Positions 1 to 7,531 of a stretch of 64,000 bases of DNA are shown in pieces (the stretch's first letter is position 1; every line of letters begins with the position of its first letter). Position numbers and translations under genes: made by a program. The DNA lies in contig JBKHJN010000013.1 in NCBI GenBank assembly GCA_046538075.1, forward strand, positions 3,424 to 67,423, given 5' to 3'. Source of the stretch: Desulfobacca_B sp046538075. Its GTDB lineage: Bacteria > Desulfobacterota > Desulfobaccia > Desulfobaccales > Desulfobaccaceae. The notes under the pieces were generated by a model. It saw nothing but the letters and a program-made list of their open reading frames with translations. It had not been told where the DNA came from and did not search any database.

Positions 1-2
1 GT

Positions 3-158
3 TTTCTGACCGTTGAGCAGGAATATCCCAATTACCCCAAGATGGCGCAGGTCAAAAAATATATCGCCGCGTGTGAGAAGATCCTGGCCACCCCGGATAA
101 AAAGCCGGAAGGAGGAATACTCTCTTACTTTTCCTATCTTTTTGATGCAGATTGGTAA
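3..158 (+). CDS. 3' end of a BamD/YfiO-like TPR lipoprotein (partial)
   Basis: An open frame enters from the left edge and ends at TAA 156-158, giving the last 51 residues of a protein. The segment has an alpha-helical TPR-like character: a tyrosine/proline-containing helix turn (EYPNYPKMAQ) followed by a helix and a short tail ending in SYLFDADW. BamD-type outer-membrane assembly lipoproteins of deltaproteobacteria often end with a TPR helix and an aromatic tail like this. The N-terminus lies outside the window, so the lipobox cannot be checked. Another periplasmic TPR protein is the main alternative. Confidence 0.5.
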   Translation, partial: FLTVEQEYPNYPKMAQVKKYIAACEKILATPDKKPEGGILSYFSYLFDADW

Positions 159-259
159 GTGGGTGGCTTTACTCCGTTTTCCATCAACAAAGCTTAAGTC
201 TCTGTTTTTGGTTATGGTAAATTCTGACGAAAAATCTTGACCGTTGACCTTTTTGTCTA

Positions 260-288
260 TTGACAAGATATTTTAACATTATTAAAAT
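260..288 (+). promoter_or_regulatory. Near-consensus sigma-70 promoter of the structured RNA
   Basis: TTGACA at 260-265, a 17-nt spacer, and TAAAAT at 283-288. The predicted start is about G295, exactly where the 5' strand of the RNA's closing stem begins. Promoter, start and structure agree without adjustment. Confidence 0.8.
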
Positions 289-294
289 ATAACT

Positions 295-563
295 GATCCC
301 AAGGAGCCGGGTAAGCTGGGGTCAAGACCATAAGCCGGAGTGGATCGGAGACAACGGCCGACTTACGAAACCTCTCTGAGCAGAGGCAAGTCTGAGGGGC
401 AAGAGGCAATGTTTCTTGGCTCTCTCAGCGCCTCTGAGGGTTAACCAAGAGAGACAGGCAGGTTGATCCAAAGAAGCAACGGAAAGTCGGTCAGGCAACC
501 AGTAAACCAGCGGTTACTTGGGATCGTTTGTAAGGGGGCGTGATCACGCCCCCTTTATTTTTG
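295..563 (+). ncRNA. Unassigned structured small RNA (about 240 nt plus terminator)
   Basis: No convincing reading frame. The ends pair: 295-303 with 517-525, nine perfect base pairs, continued by 316-319 with 507-510. Inside are a second long-range helix (356-364 with 484-492), a hairpin at 371-386, a hairpin at 414-450 with an inner helix (422-428/434-440), and a small stem 462-465/477-480. A possible pseudoknot joins 341-346 and 465-470. The gene has its own strong promoter and an intrinsic terminator at 534-563. Paired ends and a strong promoter recall 6S RNA, but the branched fold and length do not match the usual 6S rod. I saw no tmRNA, RNase P or SRP signatures. The identity is open. 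Confidence 0.7.
534..563 (+). terminator. Perfect-palindrome intrinsic terminator
   Basis: A fully palindromic 20-nt hairpin (534-553; arms GGGGGCGTGA and TCACGCCCCC) is followed by a T-rich tract at 554-563. It ends the structured RNA on the plus strand. The last codons and TGA stop (544-546) of the convergent nadE lie inside the same hairpin, so it probably acts in both directions. Confidence 0.85.
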
Positions 564-2202
564 GGTTATATTCAGCCGCGATGGGCATGCGGCGGCCCAT
601 GCCAAAGGCCTTGCTGGTCACCTTTAACCCAGGAGCCGCCTGGCGCCTCTTGTATTCATTACGATCTACCGCGTCGATCACCCAGTGCACCACTTCCGGG
701 TCAAAATTAAGATTAATGATGTCCTGGGCCGAGTATCTCTCAGTCAGGTAATAGTGCAGGATCTGATCCAGCAAGTCATAGGGCGGCAAGGTATCCTGAT
801 CTTTCTGGTCCGGTTTTAATTCCGCCGAGGGCGCTTTGGTCAGGATCGCCGCCGGGATAATTTCCTGCCCGCGGTTGATGTAGCGCCCCAGTTCATAGAC
901 CATAGTCTTGGGGACGTCGGCAAGGACTGCCAGGCCGCCGCTCATATCCCCATACAGGGTGCAGTAGCCCACTGCCAGTTCACTTTTGTTGCCGGTTGAA
1001 AGCACCAGATAGCCGTATTGGTTGGACAGGGCCATCAAGATATTGCCGCGGATGCGGGCCTGAATATTTTCCAGCGCTACATTGATTTCCGCAACCGGCA
1101 AATGGGGGCTCAGGGTGTCAAGATATGATTGATATATGGCCGAAATAGGGATCACCTTAAACTCGATCCCCAAATTTTCAGCCAGCTTTCGAGCATCGGC
1201 CAGGCTGGCCGGAGAAGAATAGGGAGACGGCATCGCCACTCCCAGCACCTTCTCTTCACCGAGGGCCTGCTCGGCCAGACAACAGGTGATCGCCGAGTCG
1301 ATGCCGCCGGACAGACCCACCACCGCCCGGCTAAAGCCGCATTTTCTCAAGTAATCCTGGGTCCCCAAAACCAAGGCCTGATAAACGCTGACGATCGCTT
1401 CCTGAGGAACAAAAGGCCGCGGGCTTCCTTTTGCCGCGGTATCGATGGTGACCACTTCCTCCTGAAAGGCAGCCAGCACGCTCAGAACTTCCCCGGCCCG
1501 GTTGAGAACCAGGCTGCGGCCATCAAAGATCAGTTCGTCGTTCCCGCCCACCTGGTTCACAAAAATAAGGGGCAGTTGGTATTGTTCGGCATGGTGGCGG
1601 AGCAGTTGATAGCGGGTGGCCTCTTTGCCCACTTGAAACGGCGAGGCGGCAATGTTGATCAGTAGTGTGGCCCCCTTCTGGGCCAGAAACTTTATCGGAT
1701 CAGAGGGATAAAGCTGCCGGGACCATAGTCCCGGATCATACCAGGTGTCCTCACAGATGGAAATCCCCAGCTTCTGATCCTTGAAGGGGCAGACCTGCAC
1801 CTCGGGAGCCGCTTCAAAATATCTGGTCTCATCAAAAACATCGTAGGTAGGGAGCAAGGATTTGTGTTGTTTAAAGATAATTTTCCCCTGGTAAATGACC
1901 AAAGCGGTATTGTAAAGGGGCTTTCCCAGGTCCCGGCCGGAGGGCCAGGGGGCTCCGACCAGGATCGCCGCACCAGGAATGCGGGTCGAAACCCCTATCA
2001 GCTCTTGCACGGCTGACTGAACCGCAGCAATCAGGCCGGGCTTTTCCAACAGGTCCCGGGGCGGATAGCCCACCAGAAATAACTCCGGAAAGACAATCAG
2101 GTCGGACAGGGAGCTGAATCGATGCCAGAGGTCCAGGATCTTGTGTAAATTTCCCGCCACCTCGCCGACTACCGGATTTAATTGGGCCAGGGTAATTTTC
2201 AT
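544..2202 (-). CDS. nadE: Glutamine-dependent NAD+ synthetase
   Basis: Catalyses the last step of NAD+ synthesis, amidating deamido-NAD+ with ammonia drawn from glutamine. The 552 residues form two domains. The N-terminal nitrilase-type glutaminase (about 1-265) has the Glu-Lys-Cys triad visible as E40 (FPEL), K114 (HKSLLP) and C150 (SICED). The C-terminal synthetase has the ATP-binding motif SGGIDS at 298-303. Length fits the two-domain bacterial form. It is the last gene of a minus-strand run behind ctpA and converges on the structured RNA, sharing its terminator. Start ATG at 2202. Confidence 0.95.
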   Translation of the reverse strand: MKITLAQLNPVVGEVAGNLHKILDLWHRFSSLSDLIVFPELFLVGYPPRDLLEKPGLIAAVQSAVQELIGVSTRIPGAAILVGAPWPSGRDLGKPLYNTALVIYQGKIIFKQHKSLLPTYDVFDETRYFEAAPEVQVCPFKDQKLGISICEDTWYDPGLWSRQLYPSDPIKFLAQKGATLLINIAASPFQVGKEATRYQLLRHHAEQYQLPLIFVNQVGGNDELIFDGRSLVLNRAGEVLSVLAAFQEEVVTIDTAAKGSPRPFVPQEAIVSVYQALVLGTQDYLRKCGFSRAVVGLSGGIDSAITCCLAEQALGEEKVLGVAMPSPYSSPASLADARKLAENLGIEFKVIPISAIYQSYLDTLSPHLPVAEINVALENIQARIRGNILMALSNQYGYLVLSTGNKSELAVGYCTLYGDMSGGLAVLADVPKTMVYELGRYINRGQEIIPAAILTKAPSAELKPDQKDQDTLPPYDLLDQILHYYLTERYSAQDIINLNFDPEVVHWVIDAVDRNEYKRRQAAPGLKVTSKAFGMGRRMPIAAEYNPKIKGA

Positions 2203-2299
2203 AAATCAAAAAATTACTTATAACGAGTTTAGAGGATCAACAGGCTCTGGGCCTGAGACCATGTTATATGCTGGTTTAACTCGGGGACCAGTTTACCTG

Positions 2300-2320
2300 G
2301 AGGCGGGATTGTCCCGCCTC
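2300..2320. repeat. Short perfect hairpin downstream of ctpA
   Basis: Arms GAGGCGGGA and TCCCGCCTC pair over nine bases around a 3-nt loop (2309-2311). It lies between nadE and ctpA. No T-tract follows on either strand, so it is better seen as an mRNA-processing or REP-like hairpin than a classic terminator. Confidence 0.5.
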
Positions 2321-2354
2321 TGGTCAAGGCGATTCTAAGTTTAGACCCGAATTA

Positions 2355-3704
2355 TTATTTGGGCAGGCTGGTGGGATTCTGCTCTTTAACTTTGGCTACC
2401 AGCTTTGGCGGCGGCCAGTGTTTGAGGACTTCCACCGCTTGTTGCAGTTGCGGATCTTCTTTTAACTCCTCCTGGGTGATAGGGGAGGTCCAGGGTTTGT
2501 CAGTCAGGCCCTTTTTCTGCATCCGCCGTTCCAGGGCTTCTTGCCGAAGCGCCTTCAGGGTTTTCCCCTCGGGAATTGGCGTGGATTCGACCACCAGGTC
2601 GGGTATGATCCCCTTCTCTTGGATAGAATGCCCCAACGGCGTAAAATAGTGGGCCGTGGTTAGTTTCAGGGCCGAGCCATCCTCTAACGGGACGATGGTC
2701 TGGACCGAGCCTTTACCAAAACTTTTGGTCCCAATGATCAGACCCCGCTTATGATCCTGGATGGCTCCGGCGACAATTTCCGAGGCCGAGGCGCTGCCTT
2801 CATTGATTAGCACCACCAGCGGAAATGATTCACCCCCGCTACCCGACTCCGCATAAAACCGCATCATTTGATTTTTATCACGGCCTTCAGTATAAACGAT
2901 CAGACCCCGGGAGAGGAATTCATCAGCCACCCGGACGGCCTGGTCTAAGAGGCCGCCCGGGTCATTGCGCAGATCCAGGATCAGGCCTCGGAATGGCTTT
3001 AGCCGGGACTGCAAAGTTTTGATGGCCTTTCTCAGGTCTTTTTCAGTCTGATCCTGGAAGTTGGTAATCCGGATGTAACCGAAGCCGCCTTCAGTGTAAC
3101 GTGTTCTTACGCTGCGGATGGGAATAATATCCCGGGTTAGGGTGTATTTTTTGGGCGCTTTCAACCCTTCCCGCATGATGGTCAGGATGATCCGAGAACC
3201 TTTGGGGCCCCGGATCTTCTTCACCGCTTCCATCAGCGACATGTTCTTGGTAGTAGTGCCGTTGATCTTAACGATGCGATCGCCGGACTCTATTCCGGCC
3301 CGATAGGCTGGGGTGCCCTCGATCGGTGAGACCACGATTAACAGACCGTCCTTCAGGGTTATCTCAATGCCGATGCCGCTGAACTGGCCTTTGGTTTCGA
3401 TCTGTAATTCCCGGAATTCCTCCGGGGTCATGAAAGAGGAGTGGGAATCCAGAGCCCCAACAATGCCTCGAATGGAACCATAGATTAACTTTTTAATATC
3501 CCGGGGTTCCATATAGTGGTCCTGGACAATGCTCAGGGCCTCCGAGAAAACCGGCAATTTATCGAAAGCATCTTCAGTTTGGGCTCGGGCGACTCCGCCC
3601 AGGAGCAGTAAGATCAATCCCATGGCCAGGAACCGGCCGGCATGTCGCCAGCCCGTCCCCAACCAGGCTCTTGCAGATTTTCTCCCCCAGATGGTCAGGC
3701 ACAT
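2355..3704 (-). CDS. ctpA: Carboxy-terminal processing protease (S41 family), active type
   Basis: A periplasmic serine protease that trims or degrades envelope proteins. It is 449 residues with an N-terminal membrane/signal segment (about 25-42), a PDZ domain (about 105-190) and the S41 core (about 205-385). The Ser/Lys dyad is visible as S306 in GSASASE and K331 in GKGSVQ, 25 residues apart as in known Ctp/Prc enzymes, with Q335 following. No good Shine-Dalgarno is seen before ATG 3704, so an internal Met such as M28 is possible. It lies 67 bp downstream of a paralogue that has lost the dyad. Confidence 0.93.
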   Translation of the reverse strand: MCLTIWGRKSARAWLGTGWRHAGRFLAMGLILLLLGGVARAQTEDAFDKLPVFSEALSIVQDHYMEPRDIKKLIYGSIRGIVGALDSHSSFMTPEEFRELQIETKGQFSGIGIEITLKDGLLIVVSPIEGTPAYRAGIESGDRIVKINGTTTKNMSLMEAVKKIRGPKGSRIILTIMREGLKAPKKYTLTRDIIPIRSVRTRYTEGGFGYIRITNFQDQTEKDLRKAIKTLQSRLKPFRGLILDLRNDPGGLLDQAVRVADEFLSRGLIVYTEGRDKNQMMRFYAESGSGGESFPLVVLINEGSASASEIVAGAIQDHKRGLIIGTKSFGKGSVQTIVPLEDGSALKLTTAHYFTPLGHSIQEKGIIPDLVVESTPIPEGKTLKALRQEALERRMQKKGLTDKPWTSPITQEELKEDPQLQQAVEVLKHWPPPKLVAKVKEQNPTSLPK

Positions 3705-3771
3705 AATTTATTTAAACCTTTTATAAAACAAGAATAGATTTAACCGTAAATATTTAGATGTCCGTTAAGCC

Positions 3772-5064
3772 TCATATATCCTTGGCAGCCGGGGCCAGTT
3801 GGTCCTGGCTCTCTTCCGGCTTGCCTCCTAAAAATTTGATAGCCTGGACGATCAGGGGATCCTGAAGCAATTCCTGGGGATCGGAAATCTCTTTATGTTG
3901 CTTTAATTCCAGGCTCTCAACAATCTCCTCGGTATCAGAGCTCTTGCTGGCAACCCCGATAATATCGGGCTCCAGGCCTTTATCATGAATAATATGGCCG
4001 TTAGGGGTGTAGCACTGGGCCACGGTAATAATCAGGGCAGAGCCATCTCTCAAGGGGAATTCTTTATGCACCGCCCCATTACCGAAGGTTTTGAATCCCA
4101 GCAGCACTGCTGGGTACTGGTCATGAAGAGCCCCGGCCAGGAGTTCCGCAGTCCGGTCCGTGCCTTCATCTACCAGGACTACCAAAGGTATATTTCGCGG
4201 CAGACGCGACTTTCCCTGACCATAATAAGGCTGGGGGTCTTCCTGATGCCGTCCTTTGGTGTAAAACACCATGGAGTCGCCGATAAAGGGGGAGGCACTG
4301 GCAATGGCCTGCTCCAAACTGCCCCTGGCAGTGTTGCGCAAGTCAAGGATCAGGCCGTGAATCGGGGGCTGGCGTTTGGCCAGGTCAGTTAAGGTCTGTT
4401 CCAATTCATCAGCAGTGTGGTCATTAAAATATTTCAGGCGCAGATAAGCATAAGCATTGCCCAAAATATAATGATTGAGGCTGACTGGACTTAACTTTTC
4501 CAATTTCAGGGTTACATCCTGGGGTTTGATCATGCCATTGCGAAGGAGCTGCAGCTTGATGGTCGAACCCGGCTTCCCCTTAAGACGCATAGCGGCCTCC
4601 AGGGGAGTAAGATTGCGGACCACTTGATCATTGATTTTGAGGATGTGATCCCCGGCTTCGATGCCCGCCCGCCAGGCCGGACCGCCTTCCAGCGGAGCAA
4701 CCACGGTTAACACCTTTTCCTTGAAGGTCAGTTCCACTCCCACTTCACCGGTCGAATCGCTGCGGCCAGCCTGCATCTGTTGATATGCGGCGGGAGTTAA
4801 GAAGGAAGAACAGGAGTCTAAGGACATGACCATGCCGCGGATGGCACCGTGGATCAGATCAGCATCCTGGTCCTGCCCTACATACTTGTTATCAACTTCA
4901 TAAAGCGCCTCGATCAAAAGACGGAGCTGGGCATAGGTTTGCGCAGAAGCAGCCTGAGCCGGGGATAGGGAGGTTAAAAGGTAAAGGCCCGCCGCCAGGA
5001 AAAGCAAACCCACAAAGATGGCAAAGGCTTGGAGAACAAGATAACCACGAGATCTGTGTTTCAT
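3772..5064 (-). CDS. S41-family pseudoprotease (CtpA paralogue without Ser/Lys)
   Basis: A 430-residue CtpA-like protein with a membrane/signal segment (about 10-38), a PDZ domain (about 105-185) and an S41 core. Alignment by eye with the neighbouring CtpA is collinear, but the motif GSASASE is replaced by GTDRTAE, putting R304 at the nucleophile position. GKGSVQ is replaced by GNGAVH, putting N329 at the lysine position. Both changes fall in otherwise conserved flanks, so proteolysis is very unlikely. The start overlaps the stop of the transketolase C-subunit by 4 bp, implying translational coupling. It may act as a PDZ scaffold or a regulator of CtpA (inference). Confidence 0.9.
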   Translation of the reverse strand: MKHRSRGYLVLQAFAIFVGLLFLAAGLYLLTSLSPAQAASAQTYAQLRLLIEALYEVDNKYVGQDQDADLIHGAIRGMVMSLDSCSSFLTPAAYQQMQAGRSDSTGEVGVELTFKEKVLTVVAPLEGGPAWRAGIEAGDHILKINDQVVRNLTPLEAAMRLKGKPGSTIKLQLLRNGMIKPQDVTLKLEKLSPVSLNHYILGNAYAYLRLKYFNDHTADELEQTLTDLAKRQPPIHGLILDLRNTARGSLEQAIASASPFIGDSMVFYTKGRHQEDPQPYYGQGKSRLPRNIPLVVLVDEGTDRTAELLAGALHDQYPAVLLGFKTFGNGAVHKEFPLRDGSALIITVAQCYTPNGHIIHDKGLEPDIIGVASKSSDTEEIVESLELKQHKEISDPQELLQDPLIVQAIKFLGGKPEESQDQLAPAAKDI

Positions 5065-6059
5065 CTCATTACCTGGTATAATCCCGGATGGCCTCGTCTG
5101 GTTTTATGCTTCAGGACTTGACGAGCGGCATTTCTGATATCTATGGGCATCAATCCAAAATGTTCCAGCAGTTCTCCGGGCTTGCCGGAAATGCCGAACA
5201 CGTCCTTAATACCCACCCGCTGCAGCGGCACCGGATAATGTTCAGCCAGGACTTCACTCACCGCACTGCCCAAGCCTCCGGTTACCAGATGTTCTTCGGC
5301 GGTCACCAGAGCCCCGGTTTTTTGGGCCGATGCCACCACCAGTTCCCAATCCAAAGGTTTAAGGCTGGATAAGTTGAGGACCCGGGCCGAGATTCCCTCC
5401 GCGGCCAGCAATTCTGCGGCCTCCAGACAATGGTGCACCATTAATCCAATACCGGCCAGGCACAGATCTTCGCCCTCGCGCAGAACCGATCCTTTCCCCA
5501 GGGTAAAACTATACCTTGCATCATAGATTACCGGGAAGGGAATCCTGGAAGTGCGAATATACACTGGCCCCTGATAAGTTATGGCCCACTCGACCATCCG
5601 GCGGACCTCGATGCCGTCCGCCGGCACCAGGACCACCATATTGGGGATAATCCGCATCAGGGCCAGGTCTTCAATGGCCTGGTGCGAGCCGCCGTCTTCA
5701 CCTACGGTGATGCCGCCGTGGCTGGCGACGATTTTGACATTAAGGTTGCCATAAGCAATGGTCTGCCTAATCTGCTCCCAACCCCGGCCGGTGGCGAAGA
5801 TGGCAAAAGTGCTGGCAAAAGGGATTTTCCCGCTCACCGCCAACCCGGCTGCAGTCCCCATCATGTCCTGTTCCGCAATGCCGATATTGAAAAAGCGGTC
5901 CTTAAACACCTTGGCAAACCGCTGGGTATTGGTAGATCCGGACAGATCAGCGTCCAGGGCAACGATCTCTGGGTGTTTTTCGCCTAATTCCGCCAAGGCC
6001 TTGCCGTATTCAACCCTGGTGCTTAGTTTTTCCAAAACGCTTCTCCTCGGGGTGGCCAA
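5061..6059 (-). CDS. Transketolase, C-terminal subunit
   Basis: The pyrimidine-binding and C-terminal half of a split transketolase (332 residues), acting with the N-terminal subunit encoded just upstream. The TPP-activating glutamate is visible in the stretch GIAEQDMMG (about residues 77-85), and the usual transketolase C-domain follows. The pair transfers two-carbon ketol units in the pentose phosphate network. The gene starts 9 bp after the N-subunit and overlaps the S41 paralogue by 4 bp. Confidence 0.93.
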   Translation of the reverse strand: MATPRRSVLEKLSTRVEYGKALAELGEKHPEIVALDADLSGSTNTQRFAKVFKDRFFNIGIAEQDMMGTAAGLAVSGKIPFASTFAIFATGRGWEQIRQTIAYGNLNVKIVASHGGITVGEDGGSHQAIEDLALMRIIPNMVVLVPADGIEVRRMVEWAITYQGPVYIRTSRIPFPVIYDARYSFTLGKGSVLREGEDLCLAGIGLMVHHCLEAAELLAAEGISARVLNLSSLKPLDWELVVASAQKTGALVTAEEHLVTGGLGSAVSEVLAEHYPVPLQRVGIKDVFGISGKPGELLEHFGLMPIDIRNAARQVLKHKTRRGHPGLYQVMR

Positions 6060-6068
6060 GGGAATAGG

Positions 6069-6896
6069 TCAAACGGCCCCAAGTTCTTTGAGGGCAATAG
6101 CCAGTTCTGCATCAGTAGGGGCAACCCCGTGATATTCAACTTTGTTCTCAAAGATGGAGACACCTTTACCCTTGACCGTAGAGGCGATGATGATACTGGG
6201 GCGGTCGGTGACTGCTGCCGCGGCATCCAAAGCCTCCAGGATGTGGGCCATATTATGGCCGTCGATTTGTTGGGTGTGCCAGCCAAAGGCTTCCCATTTC
6301 TTGGCCAGCGGTTCGATGCTCATAATATCTTCCACTTTGCCATCGATTTGCAGCCGGTTGTTATCCAGCAGGGCAGTGACATTATGCAGCTTAAAATGGG
6401 GGGTGGACATGGCAGCTTCCCAGACCTGGCCTTCTTGAGCCTCGCCGTCACCCAAAAGGACATAGACCCGGACCGGCAGGTTATCAAGCCGGGCGGCCAG
6501 GGCCATGCCATTAGCCACTGACAAGCCTTGCCCCAGAGAGCCGCTACAGATTTCAACCCCGGGAGTGGCGTTGCAATCCGGATGTCCCTGGAGGCAACTG
6601 CCGAATTTTCGCAAATTAATCAACTCTTCCCGGTCAAAATACCCCAGCCGGGCCAGGATTGCATAATAAGCCGGAGCCGCGTGGCCCTTGGACAGGACAA
6701 AACGGTCCCGCAAAACCCACAAGGGGTTAAAGGGATCGCAGTTAATTTTGCCAAAGAACAGCGCCACCATTAGGTCCGTGGCTGATAAGGACCCCCCGGT
6801 ATGACCGGAGCCGGCTGCATTCAACATGGTCACTACGTCGATCCGAACTAGCCGGGCAATCTCCTCCAACCTGCTAATATCTCTTATTTTTTCCAT
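6069..6896 (-). CDS. Transketolase, N-terminal subunit
   Basis: The TPP diphosphate-binding half of a split transketolase, 275 residues. The thiamine diphosphate motif begins at GDGEAQEG (about 149-156) and ends near LDNNRLQ, and GSGHTGG near residue 30 is typical of transketolases. It is the first gene of the minus-strand run, so the promoter should lie in 6897-7100. Split transketolases are common in archaea and many anaerobes. The Met start at 6896 fits the family N-terminus. Confidence 0.93.
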   Translation of the reverse strand: MEKIRDISRLEEIARLVRIDVVTMLNAAGSGHTGGSLSATDLMVALFFGKINCDPFNPLWVLRDRFVLSKGHAAPAYYAILARLGYFDREELINLRKFGSCLQGHPDCNATPGVEICSGSLGQGLSVANGMALAARLDNLPVRVYVLLGDGEAQEGQVWEAAMSTPHFKLHNVTALLDNNRLQIDGKVEDIMSIEPLAKKWEAFGWHTQQIDGHNMAHILEALDAAAAVTDRPSIIIASTVKGKGVSIFENKVEYHGVAPTDAELAIALKELGAV

Positions 6897-7212
6897 AGAT
6901 CCTGGGAATCGGCCATTGCCGGGGGCCGGTTAGACCTTGTGGTTCAAAAACTGAAGTTAGTTTTAACATCAATCTTGGTATGTCATTTAAGGAAAAATAT
7001 TCTTTATTTTATTTAGGTAGCATAATCGAAAATTTTCTGCAAGGGATTACATGGGATAAAATTTCGATGACGGCATGAGCCCTCCGGTTCCAAACAACTC
7101 GTTCAAAAAGTCTCCGGTTAACCGAATATAAATCTAAAAGCCATTGCCTTTTAACCAGGGTGGTGTAATAATTTGAAGACGCCTCAAAATATTCTCATAC
7201 AAGGAGCGCCGT
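6897..7212. other. Divergent intergenic region, transketolase / gatC
   Basis: 316 bp between divergent operons with no coding signal. It must carry the promoter for the minus-strand transketolase run and one for gatC. A candidate gatC promoter is listed separately. On the minus strand TTGCAG (7037-7042), a 17-nt gap and TACCTA is the best I see, and it is weak. No structured RNA was recognised. Confidence 0.5.
7144..7172 (+). promoter_or_regulatory. Candidate promoter of gatC-gatA
   Basis: TTGCCT at 7144-7149, then TAATAAT at 7166-7172 after 16-17 nt. It lies about 45 bp upstream of the gatC start. The match is moderate. Confidence 0.35.
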
Positions 7213-7497
7213 ATGGCCCTGACCTCGAAACAGGTTTACCATGTCGCCCATCTGGCCCGCCTGACCCTGACAGCAGCCGAGGTGGAGCTTTTTACCCGAC
7301 AATTAAACGATATTCTTGACCACGTGGAAAAATTGAACGGATTGGATACCAGTGGGGTGCCGCCCATGGCCCATGTCCTGGAAATTAGCAATGCCTTTCG
7401 GGCCGATATCGTCCGGGACAGTCTGCCCCGGGAGCAGTCCCTGCAAAACGCCCCGGCCCAGGAACGCGGCGGTTTCCTGGTGCCCCGGGTTATTTAG
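7213..7497 (+). CDS. gatC: Asp/Glu-tRNA amidotransferase subunit C
   Basis: The small stabilising subunit of the GatCAB amidotransferase that converts misacylated Glu-tRNAGln or Asp-tRNAAsn to Gln-tRNAGln or Asn-tRNAAsn. At 94 residues the length is typical. The N-terminal helices (VYHVAHLARL) and the C-terminal segment around PREQSLQNAP are characteristic. AAGGAG lies 6-7 nt before the ATG. gatA follows 34 bp downstream. gatB is not in this window. Confidence 0.95.
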   Translation: MALTSKQVYHVAHLARLTLTAAEVELFTRQLNDILDHVEKLNGLDTSGVPPMAHVLEISNAFRADIVRDSLPREQSLQNAPAQERGGFLVPRVI

Positions 7498-7531
7498 TTC
7501 AGGCCAAGATCAGCGGAAACGGAGCGGATAA

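Noticed and set aside
295..525. Reading the structured RNA as 6S, tmRNA or RNase P
   Set aside because: tmRNA and RNase P core motifs are absent, and the branched fold does not match the 6S rod. Left unassigned rather than forced.
1129..1665. 178-codon plus-strand frame inside nadE
   Set aside because: Antisense shadow of nadE, which has all catalytic motifs; no ribosome-binding site.
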